A DNA stretch of 64,000 nucleotides from Bog-473 sp963750075 (GCA_963750075.1 CAVVPG010000001.1:1178001-1242000), one strand, 5' to 3'. Shown: positions 33,605 to 41,276, numbered from the stretch's first letter. Notes: generated by a model not told the origin, from the sequence alone. A program made the numbers and translations.

Positions 33605-34902
33605 CGCCGGCCGATCTCGTCGGCCGCCTTGCGCAACTCGTCACGAAATTCGGGGTGGGCGATGTCGACCAGGAGGTGGGCGCGCTCGCTGACCGTCAGC
33701 CCCGTGAGCTCCGCGGAGCCGTATTCGGTGATGATGACGCCGGTGTGATGGCGCGGCGTGGAGACGACCGACCCCTCGGGCAGGAGGCCGACGATACGCG
33801 AGACCGTCTCGCCCTCGTGCAGGGCCGTCGAGTGGAGGCAGATCAGGGAGTGGGCGTCGAGGTGCAGCTCGGCTGCGGCCACGAAGTCCTCATGCCCCCC
33901 GACGCCAGAGATCTGGCGACCCCCGATGTTGTCGGCGACCACTTGCCCGTACAGGTCGACCGACAGCGCCCCGTTGATGGAGACCAGGTTGGCGTTCTGC
34001 GCGATGACGCCGGGGTCGTTGATCGTCTCCACCGGGAGGAAGGCGACGTCGTCGTTGTCGTCGAGCCACCCGTAGAGGTCCGGTGTGCCGAGCGCGAAGG
34101 TGGTCACCGAGACCCCGTCGAACACGCCCTTGGCATCGTTGGTGACCTTGCCGGCCTGGTGCAGCCGCATCAGGCCGTTGGTGAACATCTCGGAGTGCAC
34201 GCCGAATCCGCCGAGGGGTCCCTTGGCCAGCTCGGTCGCGACGATGTTGGGGATGGCCCCGATGCCCGTCTGGAGCGTCGACCCGTGCTTCACGTAGGCC
34301 AGCGCATTGCGGGCGATGGCGGCGTCGACCTCATCGGTGGGTGGCTCGGTCAGAGCGAAAGGGGGGGCGCTGGTCTCGATCATCACGTCGACGACGTCGA
34401 GGGAGATGGTGTTGTCGTACGTGGGCGGCAGGCTCTTGGTGCGCGGCAGGTTGGGGTTGACTTCGACGATCAGGAGCCGGTCGGGATCCTCACCGGCACG
34501 GATCAGCTCGGGCCTCGTAGCGCCGAGGTGCAGCGAGAGGTTGACGTTGCCCTCCTCGTCGGGCGGGGCCGCCTGCACGACCATGACCCGCGGCGAGAAC
34601 TTGGCCAGGATCGGCGCCATCTGGCGGAAGCCGCCGGGGACCAGCTCCACCCGGTGGCCCATCTCGTGCAGCAGTCGCTCCGCCGGGCCGAAGAACCCGC
34701 AGCGGTAGGAGACGCCGGGCTTCGTGAAGACATCGTAGAAGTTGAGGCAGAGCGCACCCCCAAGTTGGAGGTCCTGCCAGTCGTCCCGGGTGCCCAGTGC
34801 CGCGAGGAAGGTGTCCGGGTTGGCCGGCCCCAGTCCGAATCCGATCATGTCGACCGGCCTGATCAGGGCGACGGCTTCTTCGATGCTGCACGAGGTGGCC
34901 AT
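33601..34902 (-). CDS. Acetyl-CoA hydrolase/transferase family protein (4-hydroxybutyrate CoA-transferase-like)
   Basis: The 433-residue protein belongs to the class I CoA-transferases. Landmarks include TLQTGIGAIPNIVATEL, the GVHSEMFTNGL segment whose Glu is the position of the CoA-thioester-forming residue in 4-hydroxybutyrate CoA-transferase, and the C-terminal GVGGHEDFVAAAE with STPRHHTGVIITEYGSAEL. It would move CoA between acetyl-CoA and short acids such as succinate, propionate or 4-hydroxybutyrate. The ATG start lies about 43 bases from a weak GGCC-N3-GGTCC palindrome that resembles the dormancy boxes downstream, so anaerobic induction is possible. It is convergent with the sulfatase. 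Confidence 0.88.
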   Translation of the reverse strand: MATSCSIEEAVALIRPVDMIGFGLGPANPDTFLAALGTRDDWQDLQLGGALCLNFYDVFTKPGVSYRCGFFGPAERLLHEMGHRVELVPGGFRQMAPILAKFSPRVMVVQAAPPDEEGNVNLSLHLGATRPELIRAGEDPDRLLIVEVNPNLPRTKSLPPTYDNTISLDVVDVMIETSAPPFALTEPPTDEVDAAIARNALAYVKHGSTLQTGIGAIPNIVATELAKGPLGGFGVHSEMFTNGLMRLHQAGKVTNDAKGVFDGVSVTTFALGTPDLYGWLDDNDDVAFLPVETINDPGVIAQNANLVSINGALSVDLYGQVVADNIGGRQISGVGGHEDFVAAAELHLDAHSLICLHSTALHEGETVSRIVGLLPEGSVVSTPRHHTGVIITEYGSAELTGLTVSERAHLLVDIAHPEFRDELRKAADEIGRR

Positions 34903-35227
34903 GGCCCCTACTCTCGCACCCGTCAGCCGCCCTGACCATGGCCATTGGTCCTGGTCACAGCGGGGCCGACGCGCCTGAATCCGTTACTTTCGGCTCTACC
35001 CCAGGTGCAGGCCGGGTTGCAGAATACGTGGCACACCCTCCTCTTCCCAGACAACGGTGCTTGGAGAATGGCGGCCACCCCCCTCGGTCGCCATTTTCCA
35101 ATTCCATGGTTCGACGCGGGAGGCGGCTCGGCGGCCCGTGGAGGCTCCACCCCCGTAGGCAGCCGGTACTGTCGACCGGGACGATGTCCGCTGCCGGCCG
35201 GCAGACCCAACACCGAGAGTGTGACCA
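34903..35227. promoter_or_regulatory. Divergent promoter region with a weak dormancy-box-like site
   Basis: The 325 bases between the CoA-transferase gene and the CBS gene contain no gene. TGGCCATTGGTCC at 34939-34951 fits the GGnCC-N3-GGTCC core of the boxes found further right and is well placed for activation of the CoA-transferase gene. The match is partial, so this is a low-confidence site. Confidence 0.35.
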
Positions 35228-35725
35228 ATGAGCAACCGTTCCTTCGAAGGCCTCGACGCGACGCTCGGGGGGATGCACCTGCGGCCACCGACGGAGGTGT
35301 CCGCCACGCAGACGCTGGCCGAGGTGGCGTCGGCGATGGTGAAGGACGGCGTGTCGTGCGCCATCTTGGACGAGCAGCCGCTCCGTGTCGTGACCGAGTT
35401 CGACCTCGTCCAGGCGCTGGCCCGAGGTCTGCGACCCGAGGACGAGGTGGCGGCCATCGCCTCGGAGCACCCGAACTGGGCACCCCCCTCGGCCAGCGTG
35501 GCGGAGGCCGCCGCCCTGATGGTGAGCCTCGGCATCCGGCACCTCGTCGTCGTCGACATCACCGACCGGCCGGGCGGCGTCGTCTCGATGGCAGAGCTGT
35601 TCGACGTCCTCGTGCGCTCGCAGGAGCCCATGGCCCTCTACGCGAAGTTCGCCGACATCATGCTGCGCAGCGGTACCGACGCCACGCAGCCGATCTCACA
35701 AGGGACCCGGTCCGAGGACGCCTGA
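35228..35725 (+). CDS. CBS-domain pair protein
   Basis: The 165-residue protein consists of a Bateman module. The first CBS motif spans about residues 18-75 (EVSATQTLAEVASAMVKDGVSCAILDE, VVTEFDLVQALARG), and the second about 85-140 (PSASVAEAAALMVSLGIRHLVVVD, GVVSMAELFDVLVRS). Such free-standing pairs bind adenine nucleotides or SAM and regulate partners. Stand-alone CBS proteins such as Hrp1 belong to the mycobacterial DosR regulon, which fits the neighbourhood. The start ATG has a GAGTGTGACCA leader without a strong Shine-Dalgarno site. It converges on the ABC operon. Confidence 0.88.
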   Translation: MSNRSFEGLDATLGGMHLRPPTEVSATQTLAEVASAMVKDGVSCAILDEQPLRVVTEFDLVQALARGLRPEDEVAAIASEHPNWAPPSASVAEAAALMVSLGIRHLVVVDITDRPGGVVSMAELFDVLVRSQEPMALYAKFADIMLRSGTDATQPISQGTRSEDA

Positions 35726-35738
35726 TCCGGCACGCGGG

Positions 35739-36467
35739 TCAGGTCTCGAGAGGCCGGAGCTTGCCCGCCGCAAATGTGTCCTCGGCGGCAACGACCCGGC
35801 CGTCGACCATGTGGATGATGCGGTCCGCCGTGCTCGCCACGACCTCGTCGTGCGTGACCAGCAGGATGGTGGTCTGCCGCTCCTGGCGCAGACGACGGAA
35901 CAGAGACAGCACGACGTCGACGGAGGCACTGTCGAGACTCCCGGTCGGCTCGTCGGCCAGCAACACCGGCGGGTCGTTGGCGAGCGCCCGCGCAATGGCG
36001 ACCCGCTGGCGCTCGCCGCCGGAGAGCTGCGTGGGGAGACGGGCGCTCAGCCCGCCGAGGCCCACCGCATCGAGGAGCTCCTCGGCGTAGGCGGCGCGTT
36101 GGCGGTGCGGGCGGTGCGAGCCCGACATCGCGATCTCGACGTTCTCGCGAACCGAGAGCCGGGGCAGTAGGTTGTGGAGCTGGAACACCAGACCGACCTC
36201 CTCGCGCCGGAACCGGCTGGCGTTGTGCAGGCGCACCACGTCGTGCCCGTTGACGCGGATCGTCCCCCCGCTCGGCGAGTCGAGGGCGGCGATCAGGTGG
36301 AGCAGCGTGGACTTGCCGCACCCGGACGGGCCGGTGATGGCGGCGAATTCCAGCGCGGCGACGGTCAGGTCCACGCCGTCGAGCGCCCGGATGAGCCCGT
36401 CGTCGTAGGTCTTCTCCAGCCCGCGCACCTCAATGGCCGGCACCGGCGTCGGCGCGGACTCACTCAC
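35739..36467 (-). CDS. ABC transporter ATP-binding protein, LolD/MacB type
   Basis: The 242-residue ATPase has Walker A GPSGCGKST, the Q loop in LVFQLHNLLPRLSV, the signature LSGGERQRVAIARAL, Walker B VLLADEPTGSLDS and the switch His in LLVTHDEVVAST. The LLPRLSVRENVE sequence is characteristic of the LolD/MacB/FtsE-like group that drives mechanotransmission rather than transport through a pore. The start overlaps the permease stop by eight bases, so the pair forms one unit with the permease gene first. The substrate is unknown, and it may export a lipid, peptide or stress metabolite. Confidence 0.93.
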   Translation of the reverse strand: MSESAPTPVPAIEVRGLEKTYDDGLIRALDGVDLTVAALEFAAITGPSGCGKSTLLHLIAALDSPSGGTIRVNGHDVVRLHNASRFRREEVGLVFQLHNLLPRLSVRENVEIAMSGSHRPHRQRAAYAEELLDAVGLGGLSARLPTQLSGGERQRVAIARALANDPPVLLADEPTGSLDSASVDVVLSLFRRLRQERQTTILLVTHDEVVASTADRIIHMVDGRVVAAEDTFAAGKLRPLET

Positions 36468-37578
36468 GGCTCAGCGCCTTCAGCGGTTTGAGGTTGGCGG
36501 CACGGAGTGCCGGGTACAGCGCGCCGATGACGGCCATGCCCAGCCCGGTGTAGAGGCCCCGCCAGAACGCCTCCTGGGTGTAGTTGGCATGCAGCACCCC
36601 GTTGAGCGCCGGCAGGCGCTCGAGCACGTCCGTGGCGGCGAACGAGAGCCCGACCCCGACGGCGGCGCCGACTAGCGCGAGCACCACGCCTTCGCCGACC
36701 ACGAGGGCCACGACGCGACGACGCGTCCAGCCGATGGCCCGCAGAAGACCGAATTCCCGCGTTCGCTCGAACAGGGAGAGCAGCATCGTGTTCCCCACGA
36801 TGACGGCACCGATCACGATGGCCAGAATGGTGCTCCCGGTCACCGCGGCCTGCAGGAACACGAGGTTGCGGTCGGCCCGCCCGAATTGCGTCGCGGTCCG
36901 GATCGTCGTCATCTCCGGGTGCTCGGTCGTGATCGTCCTCTCCACCTTGCTGACCGAGGCGCCCGGCTCGAGCTGGACGAAGACCAGGGTGACCGCGCCC
37001 GGCACCCGGTTGTACGTCTGCAGCGCAGTCAGGGGGAACATGCCCCCCAGGTCGCCGTAGGAGATGCCCGTCGAGAAGATGCCGACGACGGTGTTCCACG
37101 TCCCGTTGGCCGTGAAGCGGTCGCCGACGTGGAGACCGAAGTCCTGGGCGGCCCGCCAGCCCAGCATCATCTCGTGGGTCGCCCCCGCCGTATACGACCG
37201 GCCCGCGACGACGGTGACGCCGAACTGGCGCTGCTGGTCGGGCGGGATCCCGATTTCGATGAACAAGGGGTTCGCCGCGTTGAGGTGCTCGGTCTCGAGG
37301 AGCACCCCCACCGCGCTGCGCACCCCGGGCGTCGACTGGACAGCCCGCAGCTCAGTCTGGTCGAGGTTGGAATACAGGATCTCCGAGACGCCGTTCTGCG
37401 CGACGGTGAAGTCCGCCTTGCCGAGCGTCAGGACCGCGGCCGCCGACGCCTCGAGGCCGCTGCTCACCACCGAGAGGGTCACGACGGTCATGACCGCGAC
37501 CCCGATGGCGAAAGCGATGCCGATGGACCGTGCCTTCTTCGACCACAGGTTCTTGAGAATCAGTGCGACCAGGGACAT
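36460..37578 (-). CDS. ABC transporter permease, FtsX/MacB type
   Basis: The 372-residue protein has the four-helix FtsX/MacB topology: one N-terminal helix (ARSIGIAFAIGVAVMTVVTLSVV), a periplasm-side domain of about 200 residues, then three C-terminal helices (STILAIVIGAVIVGNTMLLSLFERTREFGLLRAIGWTRRRVVALVVGEG, ALVGAAVGVGLSF, GLYTGLGMAVIGALYPALRAANLKPLKAL). The ERTREFGLLRAIG motif contacts the ATPase. A strong dormancy box (37619-37632) lies 41-54 bases from its start, so it may be induced with the DevR group. A separate accessory adaptor protein is not visible nearby. Confidence 0.9.
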   Translation of the reverse strand: MSLVALILKNLWSKKARSIGIAFAIGVAVMTVVTLSVVSSGLEASAAAVLTLGKADFTVAQNGVSEILYSNLDQTELRAVQSTPGVRSAVGVLLETEHLNAANPLFIEIGIPPDQQRQFGVTVVAGRSYTAGATHEMMLGWRAAQDFGLHVGDRFTANGTWNTVVGIFSTGISYGDLGGMFPLTALQTYNRVPGAVTLVFVQLEPGASVSKVERTITTEHPEMTTIRTATQFGRADRNLVFLQAAVTGSTILAIVIGAVIVGNTMLLSLFERTREFGLLRAIGWTRRRVVALVVGEGVVLALVGAAVGVGLSFAATDVLERLPALNGVLHANYTQEAFWRGLYTGLGMAVIGALYPALRAANLKPLKALSRE

Positions 37579-37618
37579 CTCGCCTCTCCTGCACCGGTCA
37601 CAGGCAGGACCGCCAGCT

Positions 37619-37632
37619 GGACCTTCGGCCCT
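37619..37632. promoter_or_regulatory. DevR/OsdR-like dormancy box 1
   Basis: GGACCTTCGGCCCT is the exact reverse complement of AGGGCCGAAGGTCC found at 48300. It sits between the ABC permease start (37578, minus) and the DUF1918 start (37687, plus) and can serve both promoters. Confidence 0.75.
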
Positions 37633-37686
37633 GTTTCGGGGTGCTGACCAACTCGATCATGATTGAAGGGGCGGGAAGGAGGACCC

Positions 37687-37887
37687 ATGAACGTCACTGT
37701 GGGAGATCGGGTCATCATTCGTGGCCGACATATCGGCCAAGCGGTTCGGGCCTGCCGGGTCGTGGAGGTCCGGGGGTCCGGGGGAGGTCCGCCCTACCTC
37801 GTCCGCTGGGACGACAGCGGGCACGAAACCCTCTTCTTCCCCGGTAGCGACGCGACGGTCGAGCACACCGGTCGCTCTGCCGGCTGA
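37687..37887 (+). CDS. DUF1918-domain small protein
   Basis: The 66-residue protein reads MNVTVGDRVIIRGRHIGQ, RVVEVRGSGGGPPYLVRWDD then SGHETLFFPGSDA, the full DUF1918 pattern, an SH3-like small beta barrel. In mycobacteria DUF1918 proteins occur among dormancy and stress genes, but no molecular role is proven. The ATG follows GGAAGGAGG-type bases with about seven bases spacing. The dormancy box lies 55-68 bases upstream. The next gene is convergent. Confidence 0.88.
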   Translation: MNVTVGDRVIIRGRHIGQAVRACRVVEVRGSGGGPPYLVRWDDSGHETLFFPGSDATVEHTGRSAG

Positions 37888-37902
37888 GGCCCCTCGACCG
37901 GT

Positions 37903-38226
37903 TCAGCCCCGGGTGATGACGGCCTGTGCCGCCTCGAAGGCCTTCTTGACGTCCTCCAGGAGTTTCTGCACGCCCTCCCGGAGGGTGTCCGCGTTGACCG
38001 CGGCGTCGCGGCCGGCGTCGCGCAGCTTCGAGTAAGCGGCCAGGCAGGCGTTCTGCGCGATGTTCAGCTGCTTCGTGGCGCGCTCACGGGTGTCGAGCTT
38101 CGCCAGGTCCGCCTGGACCTTCAGCTCGTCGATCCGGGCCTTCCACTGGTCCAGCGTTCCGGTCAGCGAATCGACGACCTGCGACGTGTCACGCTCAGGG
38201 GCGGGCACGGATGGGACGTTCGACAT
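37903..38226 (-). CDS. Small helical (coiled-coil) protein of unknown function
   Basis: The 107-residue protein starts at an ATG preceded by AGGAGGATCGTC. After a Pro-rich lead (SNVPSVPAPERD), residues 20-105 are almost certainly helical, with heptad-like Leu/Val/Ala spacing and many charges (VVDSLTGTLDQWKARIDEL, LNIAQNACLAAYSKLRDAGRD, LREGVQKLLEDVKKAFEAAQ). The layout resembles small phasin-like or histone-like bundle proteins, but no family is certain. A dormancy box lies 80-94 bases upstream, so it is probably part of the stress regulon. Confidence 0.75.
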   Translation of the reverse strand: MSNVPSVPAPERDTSQVVDSLTGTLDQWKARIDELKVQADLAKLDTRERATKQLNIAQNACLAAYSKLRDAGRDAAVNADTLREGVQKLLEDVKKAFEAAQAVITRG

Positions 38227-38305
38227 GACGATCCTCCTGTTCATTCAGCCGGGATCGCGGCTATTGGGTACTGCAACAGCGTGGAACGGGGATGGGGGGG
38301 GAAAT

Positions 38306-38320
38306 AGGGCCGAACGTCCC
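38306..38320. promoter_or_regulatory. DevR/OsdR-like dormancy box 2
   Basis: AGGGCCGAACGTCCC keeps the AGGGCCGAA-N-GTCC pattern. It is centred 87 bases upstream of the small helical-protein gene on the minus strand and downstream of the 49-residue gene. Confidence 0.72.
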
Positions 38321-38347
38321 CAACTCCCCGATCAGCGTTCGGGGTGG

Positions 38348-38497
38348 TCAGCGGGCTGTCGACGGCTCGCTCTCGGCACGCGCCCGGCGGATGTCGGAGA
38401 GCGTGAAGGCGACGTCGTCGAGCACGTAGGGGCTGAGCGACGACTTCTGCGTGCGGTGGGTCCTGCGGGTGGCCCGGCGTGTGGTGGGGTGGTGCAT
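38348..38497 (-). CDS. 49-residue basic protein of unknown function
   Basis: An ATG at 38497 is preceded by an ideal ACAGGAGGACGTC and opens a 49-codon frame: MHHPTTRRATRRTHRTQKSS, then LSPYVLDDVAFTLSDIRRA and a short polar tail. The first 20 residues are strongly basic (many Arg, three His). The second half contains one amphipathic helix. Two dormancy boxes lie 73-109 bases upstream. The combination of a perfect ribosome-binding site and regulator sites argues for a real small gene, though no homologue family is known to me. It could be a nucleic-acid-binding or ribosome-associated stress peptide, which is speculation. Confidence 0.65.
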   Translation of the reverse strand: MHHPTTRRATRRTHRTQKSSLSPYVLDDVAFTLSDIRRARAESEPSTAR

Positions 38498-38569
38498 GAC
38501 GTCCTCCTGTCACCTGTGGCGGCCGCGTGCCGCCTGCGTTCATTGGACCGCGCCAGTTCTGCGGGACGT

Positions 38570-38606
38570 AGGGCCGAAGGCCCCCTTGTGATGGGACCTA
38601 AGTCCT
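38570..38606. promoter_or_regulatory. Tandem dormancy boxes 3 and 4
   Basis: AGGGCCGAAGGCCCC (38570-38584) and TGGGACCTAAGTCCT (38592-38606) are centred 22 bases apart, two helical turns, on the same face. The second is close to the mycobacterial DosR consensus GGGACT-WW-AGTCCC. They lie upstream of the 49-residue minus-strand gene. Paired sites with this spacing are typical of DevR-controlled promoters. Confidence 0.78.
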
Positions 38607-38620
38607 TTCGTCCGGCCTGC

Positions 38621-40096
38621 TCAATCCATCAGCGACTGGACCGCTGTCGACACGCACTCGGCCGGGGACCGGCTCGAGGTGTCGATCGTGGTTGCGGAGG
38701 GCCACACATCCATCCTCTCGGCCATCACCGCCCGGACCCCGGGAGTCGCCTCGGACGCGTCGTCCGCCCGTCGCCGCCGTTCGTCGATCCGCGCCGACGC
38801 TACGGCACCGTCGCAGACGCAGCAGATCTCCACCAGTTCGCTGCCGGTGTCCGCGGCAGCCCGCCCTGCGGCCACCCGTTGCCCCGCGTCGATCCACGAC
38901 GCATCGAGGATGACCGGCTCGCCCTCCTCGAGCTGCCGACGGGCCAGGCGCACCATCTCCTCGTACACGGCGCCGACGGCGTCGGGGGCATAGCGCCCGG
39001 TGTCAGGCGCCGTCGCGGCCTGCTCCCGGGGGCCGCGCGCCACAGGCGGCTGGAGCGCCCGGCGGACTTCGTCCGATCGCAGCAGAGTCCACCCCGTCTC
39101 TCCCGCCAGCCCGGCAGCGAGCGTGCTCTTCCCGGCGCCGGGGAGGCCGCCTACCAGCACCAGCACCTGCCGGCTACGCCGGGCGTGCCGCAGGGCCAGC
39201 GCATGGAGGACCCTGGCCTCGTCGTCGGAGCCTTCGTTGCCCTGTTCGAAGTGCAGGCAGGCCACCTTCGCCCGGACGTAGGCGCGCTGGGCAATGGCGT
39301 GGTGGAGAAGCGGTCTTGGCAGGCGCTCCCCTGCCTGCGCCTCGTAGCAGTCCACGAAACGCTCGGCCGCGTCGGGCCGGCCGAGGCGTTCGAGGTCCAT
39401 GGCGAGGAAGGCGACGTCCGCGCACACGTCGCCGTAGCGGAGCTCGTCGGAGAATTCGATGCAGTCGAGGATGCGCACCCCGTCGTCGAGGCAGAAGATG
39501 TCTTCCGCCTGGAGGTCACCGTGGCCGTCGCAGACACGCCCGGCGGCGACGCGTTCGTCCAGCAGCTTTCGGTGCGTCGTCAACCAGCGGGCGACCGTAC
39601 TTCGGATCTCCCGGTCCGTCGCGGGGTCCAGGACGGGGCCGACGAAGCGATCCGTCTCCTCGAAGTTGGCCTGCCACACATGCTGCAGCGCCTGCGCCGT
39701 CCCCGCGGCAGAGATGGCAGGAGAACGCAGGGCGCCGGCATGGAACGTGGCGAGCACCGTTGCCACCTGCTCCAACGAGGCCTCGACGTCCACCCCCGCC
39801 CGCACGAGCGACGCCAGCCGGCGCTCCTCGGGTAGGGCCCGCATCACGACCATGTGGTCGATCGCCTCACCGTCCATGACGATGTCGGCCACCCCGAGGT
39901 AGACGTCCGGCGCCAACCGGCGATTGAGCTCCACCTCCCGTCGGCAGTCCGCCTCCCGGACGGCCCGGTCGGTGAAGTCCAGGAAGTCGAAATGAACCGG
40001 TTTGCGGAGCTTGTAGACCCGCTCCCCCACGAACACCAGCACCGAGATGTGGGTCTCGACGATCCGTGCCGGTACGGTCCTCCGATCCTCAGTCAC
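38621..40096 (-). CDS. Two-domain phosphotransferase-like / P-loop kinase protein (Rv2004c-like)
   Basis: The 491-residue protein joins an aminoglycoside-phosphotransferase-like N-terminal domain (about 1-315, with ETHISVLVFVGERVYKLRKPV, the catalytic-loop-like CDGHGDLQAEDIF and RILDCIEFSDELRYGDVCADVAFLAMDL) to a C-terminal P-loop kinase domain (Walker A GGLPGAGKSTLA, about 325-490). The same fusion occurs in Mycobacterium tuberculosis Rv2004c, a DosR-regulon member, which fits the dormancy context. The substrate of neither domain is known. It is preceded by the STAS-like gene on the same strand, 53 bases away, and boxes 5 and 6 beyond that gene may drive both. Confidence 0.85.
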   Translation of the reverse strand: MTEDRRTVPARIVETHISVLVFVGERVYKLRKPVHFDFLDFTDRAVREADCRREVELNRRLAPDVYLGVADIVMDGEAIDHMVVMRALPEERRLASLVRAGVDVEASLEQVATVLATFHAGALRSPAISAAGTAQALQHVWQANFEETDRFVGPVLDPATDREIRSTVARWLTTHRKLLDERVAAGRVCDGHGDLQAEDIFCLDDGVRILDCIEFSDELRYGDVCADVAFLAMDLERLGRPDAAERFVDCYEAQAGERLPRPLLHHAIAQRAYVRAKVACLHFEQGNEGSDDEARVLHALALRHARRSRQVLVLVGGLPGAGKSTLAAGLAGETGWTLLRSDEVRRALQPPVARGPREQAATAPDTGRYAPDAVGAVYEEMVRLARRQLEEGEPVILDASWIDAGQRVAAGRAAADTGSELVEICCVCDGAVASARIDERRRRADDASEATPGVRAVMAERMDVWPSATTIDTSSRSPAECVSTAVQSLMD

Positions 40097-40149
40097 GCCA
40101 TACCCCTACGCAGCGTAGGCGTCCACGCCGCCGGTCCCGCCGTGCCCGG

Positions 40150-40509
40150 CTAGGAGGCCACCCCACGGTCCCCGCGCAGGCGCCCTCCGCAGCGCAGGAC
40201 CTGCGCCCGTATCGCCTCGATCACGCGCCGGCCCGATCCGTCCACCCGCAGTGCGTTGGTGTCGAGCTCGAAGTCCAGACGGCCCTCGGCGACGCAGTCC
40301 TCGACGACACTGAGGAGATTGGCACCGGTCGACTCGTCGAGGACCCCGGCGAGCCGGATCGCGACGGGGTCGGTCGTCACGTCGATCCACATCTCGAGCG
40401 CCACGTCCCTGCGCCAGGCGGTGTCGATCTCGAGCCGTTCTTCGAGGATCGTGGGGGCGGGTCCCGGCCCGCCACCGGTCTCCGACGATGTCTCGTCGAC
40501 GAGTATCAC
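40150..40509 (-). CDS. STAS-like (anti-sigma-factor-antagonist fold) protein
   Basis: From a GTG at 40509 the product has 119 residues. The segment ALEMWIDVTTDPVAIRLAGVLDESTGANLLSVVEDCVAEGRLDFELDTNALRVDGSGRRVIEAI has the beta-alpha rhythm of STAS domains, where RLAGVLDESTGANLL is strand 2 and helix 1. The usual D-S/T phosphorylation site of SpoIIAA-type proteins appears as DTNALRVDGSG, so the acceptor position is uncertain. A role in partner switching of sigma factors is possible but not shown. The start is weakly supported, since no clear Shine-Dalgarno site precedes it. Two dormancy boxes lie about 91-145 bases upstream. Confidence 0.6.
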   Translation of the reverse strand: MILVDETSSETGGGPGPAPTILEERLEIDTAWRRDVALEMWIDVTTDPVAIRLAGVLDESTGANLLSVVEDCVAEGRLDFELDTNALRVDGSGRRVIEAIRAQVLRCGGRLRGDRGVAS

Positions 40510-40599
40510 TGCGTGCCCCCAATCCCTCTGCGTTGTTCCGGGTCGGCGACCCACCGACCGGTCTCAGGAAATTGTCCTTGGTGTGGGCGTGCAACGGCT

Positions 40600-40654
40600 A
40601 GGGCCGAAGGTCACACAGGGGGTGCGCGCGCGCCCGCTTGTGACATCCGGCCCT
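40600..40654. promoter_or_regulatory. Divergent dormancy boxes 5 and 6
   Basis: AGGGCCGAAGGTCAC (40600-40614) and, reversed, AGGGCCGGATGTCAC (read on the minus strand of 40640-40654) face each other 40 bases apart. The pair lies between the STAS-like gene (start 40509, minus) and the 46-residue gene (start 40734, plus), an arrangement suited to divergent activation. Confidence 0.75.
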
Positions 40655-40733
40655 GCACAGGCCGGGGCGGATGGGCGCATGCTTTTCGCATCCGGAGGGC
40701 AACCTGTCCGGACAGTCGAAGGAGGGATCCGTG

Positions 40734-40874
40734 ATGAGAACGAGGCACCGGCTGCGCAAGGACCGGTCGTTGTACCCCGCCAGGCTTCCCTCCTACCTGC
40801 TCCCACCGGTCACGCGCGAGGTCGTGTTCGACCCGTCGTTGCGAAGGGCGGCCCAGTCCGCTCGCGCCATCTGA
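40734..40874 (+). CDS. 46-residue basic protein of unknown function
   Basis: The ATG at 40734 follows GAAGGAGGGATCCGTG, an excellent ribosome-binding site at eight bases. The product MRTRHRLRKDRSLYPARLPS then YLLPPVTREVVFDPSLRRAA is very basic with a Pro-rich centre and no hydrophobic stretch. It may be a small nucleic-acid-binding or assembly factor, but I know no family. Box 6 lies 80-94 bases upstream. The following gene starts 32 bases after the stop, so the two are probably cotranscribed. Confidence 0.6.
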   Translation: MRTRHRLRKDRSLYPARLPSYLLPPVTREVVFDPSLRRAAQSARAI

Positions 40875-40905
40875 GCGGGCGGCGGAGCCACACGGGAGTC
40901 GCCCC

Positions 40906-41256
40906 ATGTCGATGTACACCCAACTTCTCGACGCCGCGTACGGACAGCGTCAGCCCGCCGAGGTCGGGTCGACCGAGGACCACGCCGTCGAAGAGGTGCG
41001 CCGCTGCCGGCACGAGCTGGAGGAGGGCGTGCCCCCTGGGGAGGACCCCCACACGGTTTCCGTCGTCCTCGCGCTGCAGATCGGCTACGACGTGGCGCTG
41101 CTCGAGTTGGCACGAATGATCGGCATCGACACCGACCCGAGCCGCTTCGAGCAGCCAGAGCAGGAACGTGAGCGCCTGGAACGCGCGCTCGGCGCCTTGG
41201 GAGTCATCCTCGAGTCACCGCTCGACGGCGAGCGCCCCGTGTCCGAGCGGTCCTGA
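40906..41256 (+). CDS. Small acidic helical protein of unknown function
   Basis: The 116-residue product is acidic and predicted helical throughout: HAVEEVRRCRHELEEG, VSVVLALQIGYDVALLELARMIG, then FEQPEQERERLERALGALGVIL. GGGAG lies six bases before the ATG. No catalytic or binding motif is recognisable. It follows the 46-residue gene in the same direction and ends in a hairpin shared with the convergent devR-like gene, so its transcription is insulated from the regulator. The gene position inside the dormancy block suggests stress-linked expression. Confidence 0.7.
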   Translation: MSMYTQLLDAAYGQRQPAEVGSTEDHAVEEVRRCRHELEEGVPPGEDPHTVSVVLALQIGYDVALLELARMIGIDTDPSRFEQPEQERERLERALGALGVILESPLDGERPVSERS

Positions 41257-41276
41257 GGGGAGAGCGGACCCTCAGG
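41252..41276. terminator. Bidirectional hairpin terminator between convergent genes
   Basis: CCTGAGGG-N9-CCCTCAGG forms an eight-pair stem with a nine-base loop. The TGA of the plus-strand gene lies in the left arm and the minus-strand devR TGA in the right arm, as at 33582-33604. Confidence 0.65.
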
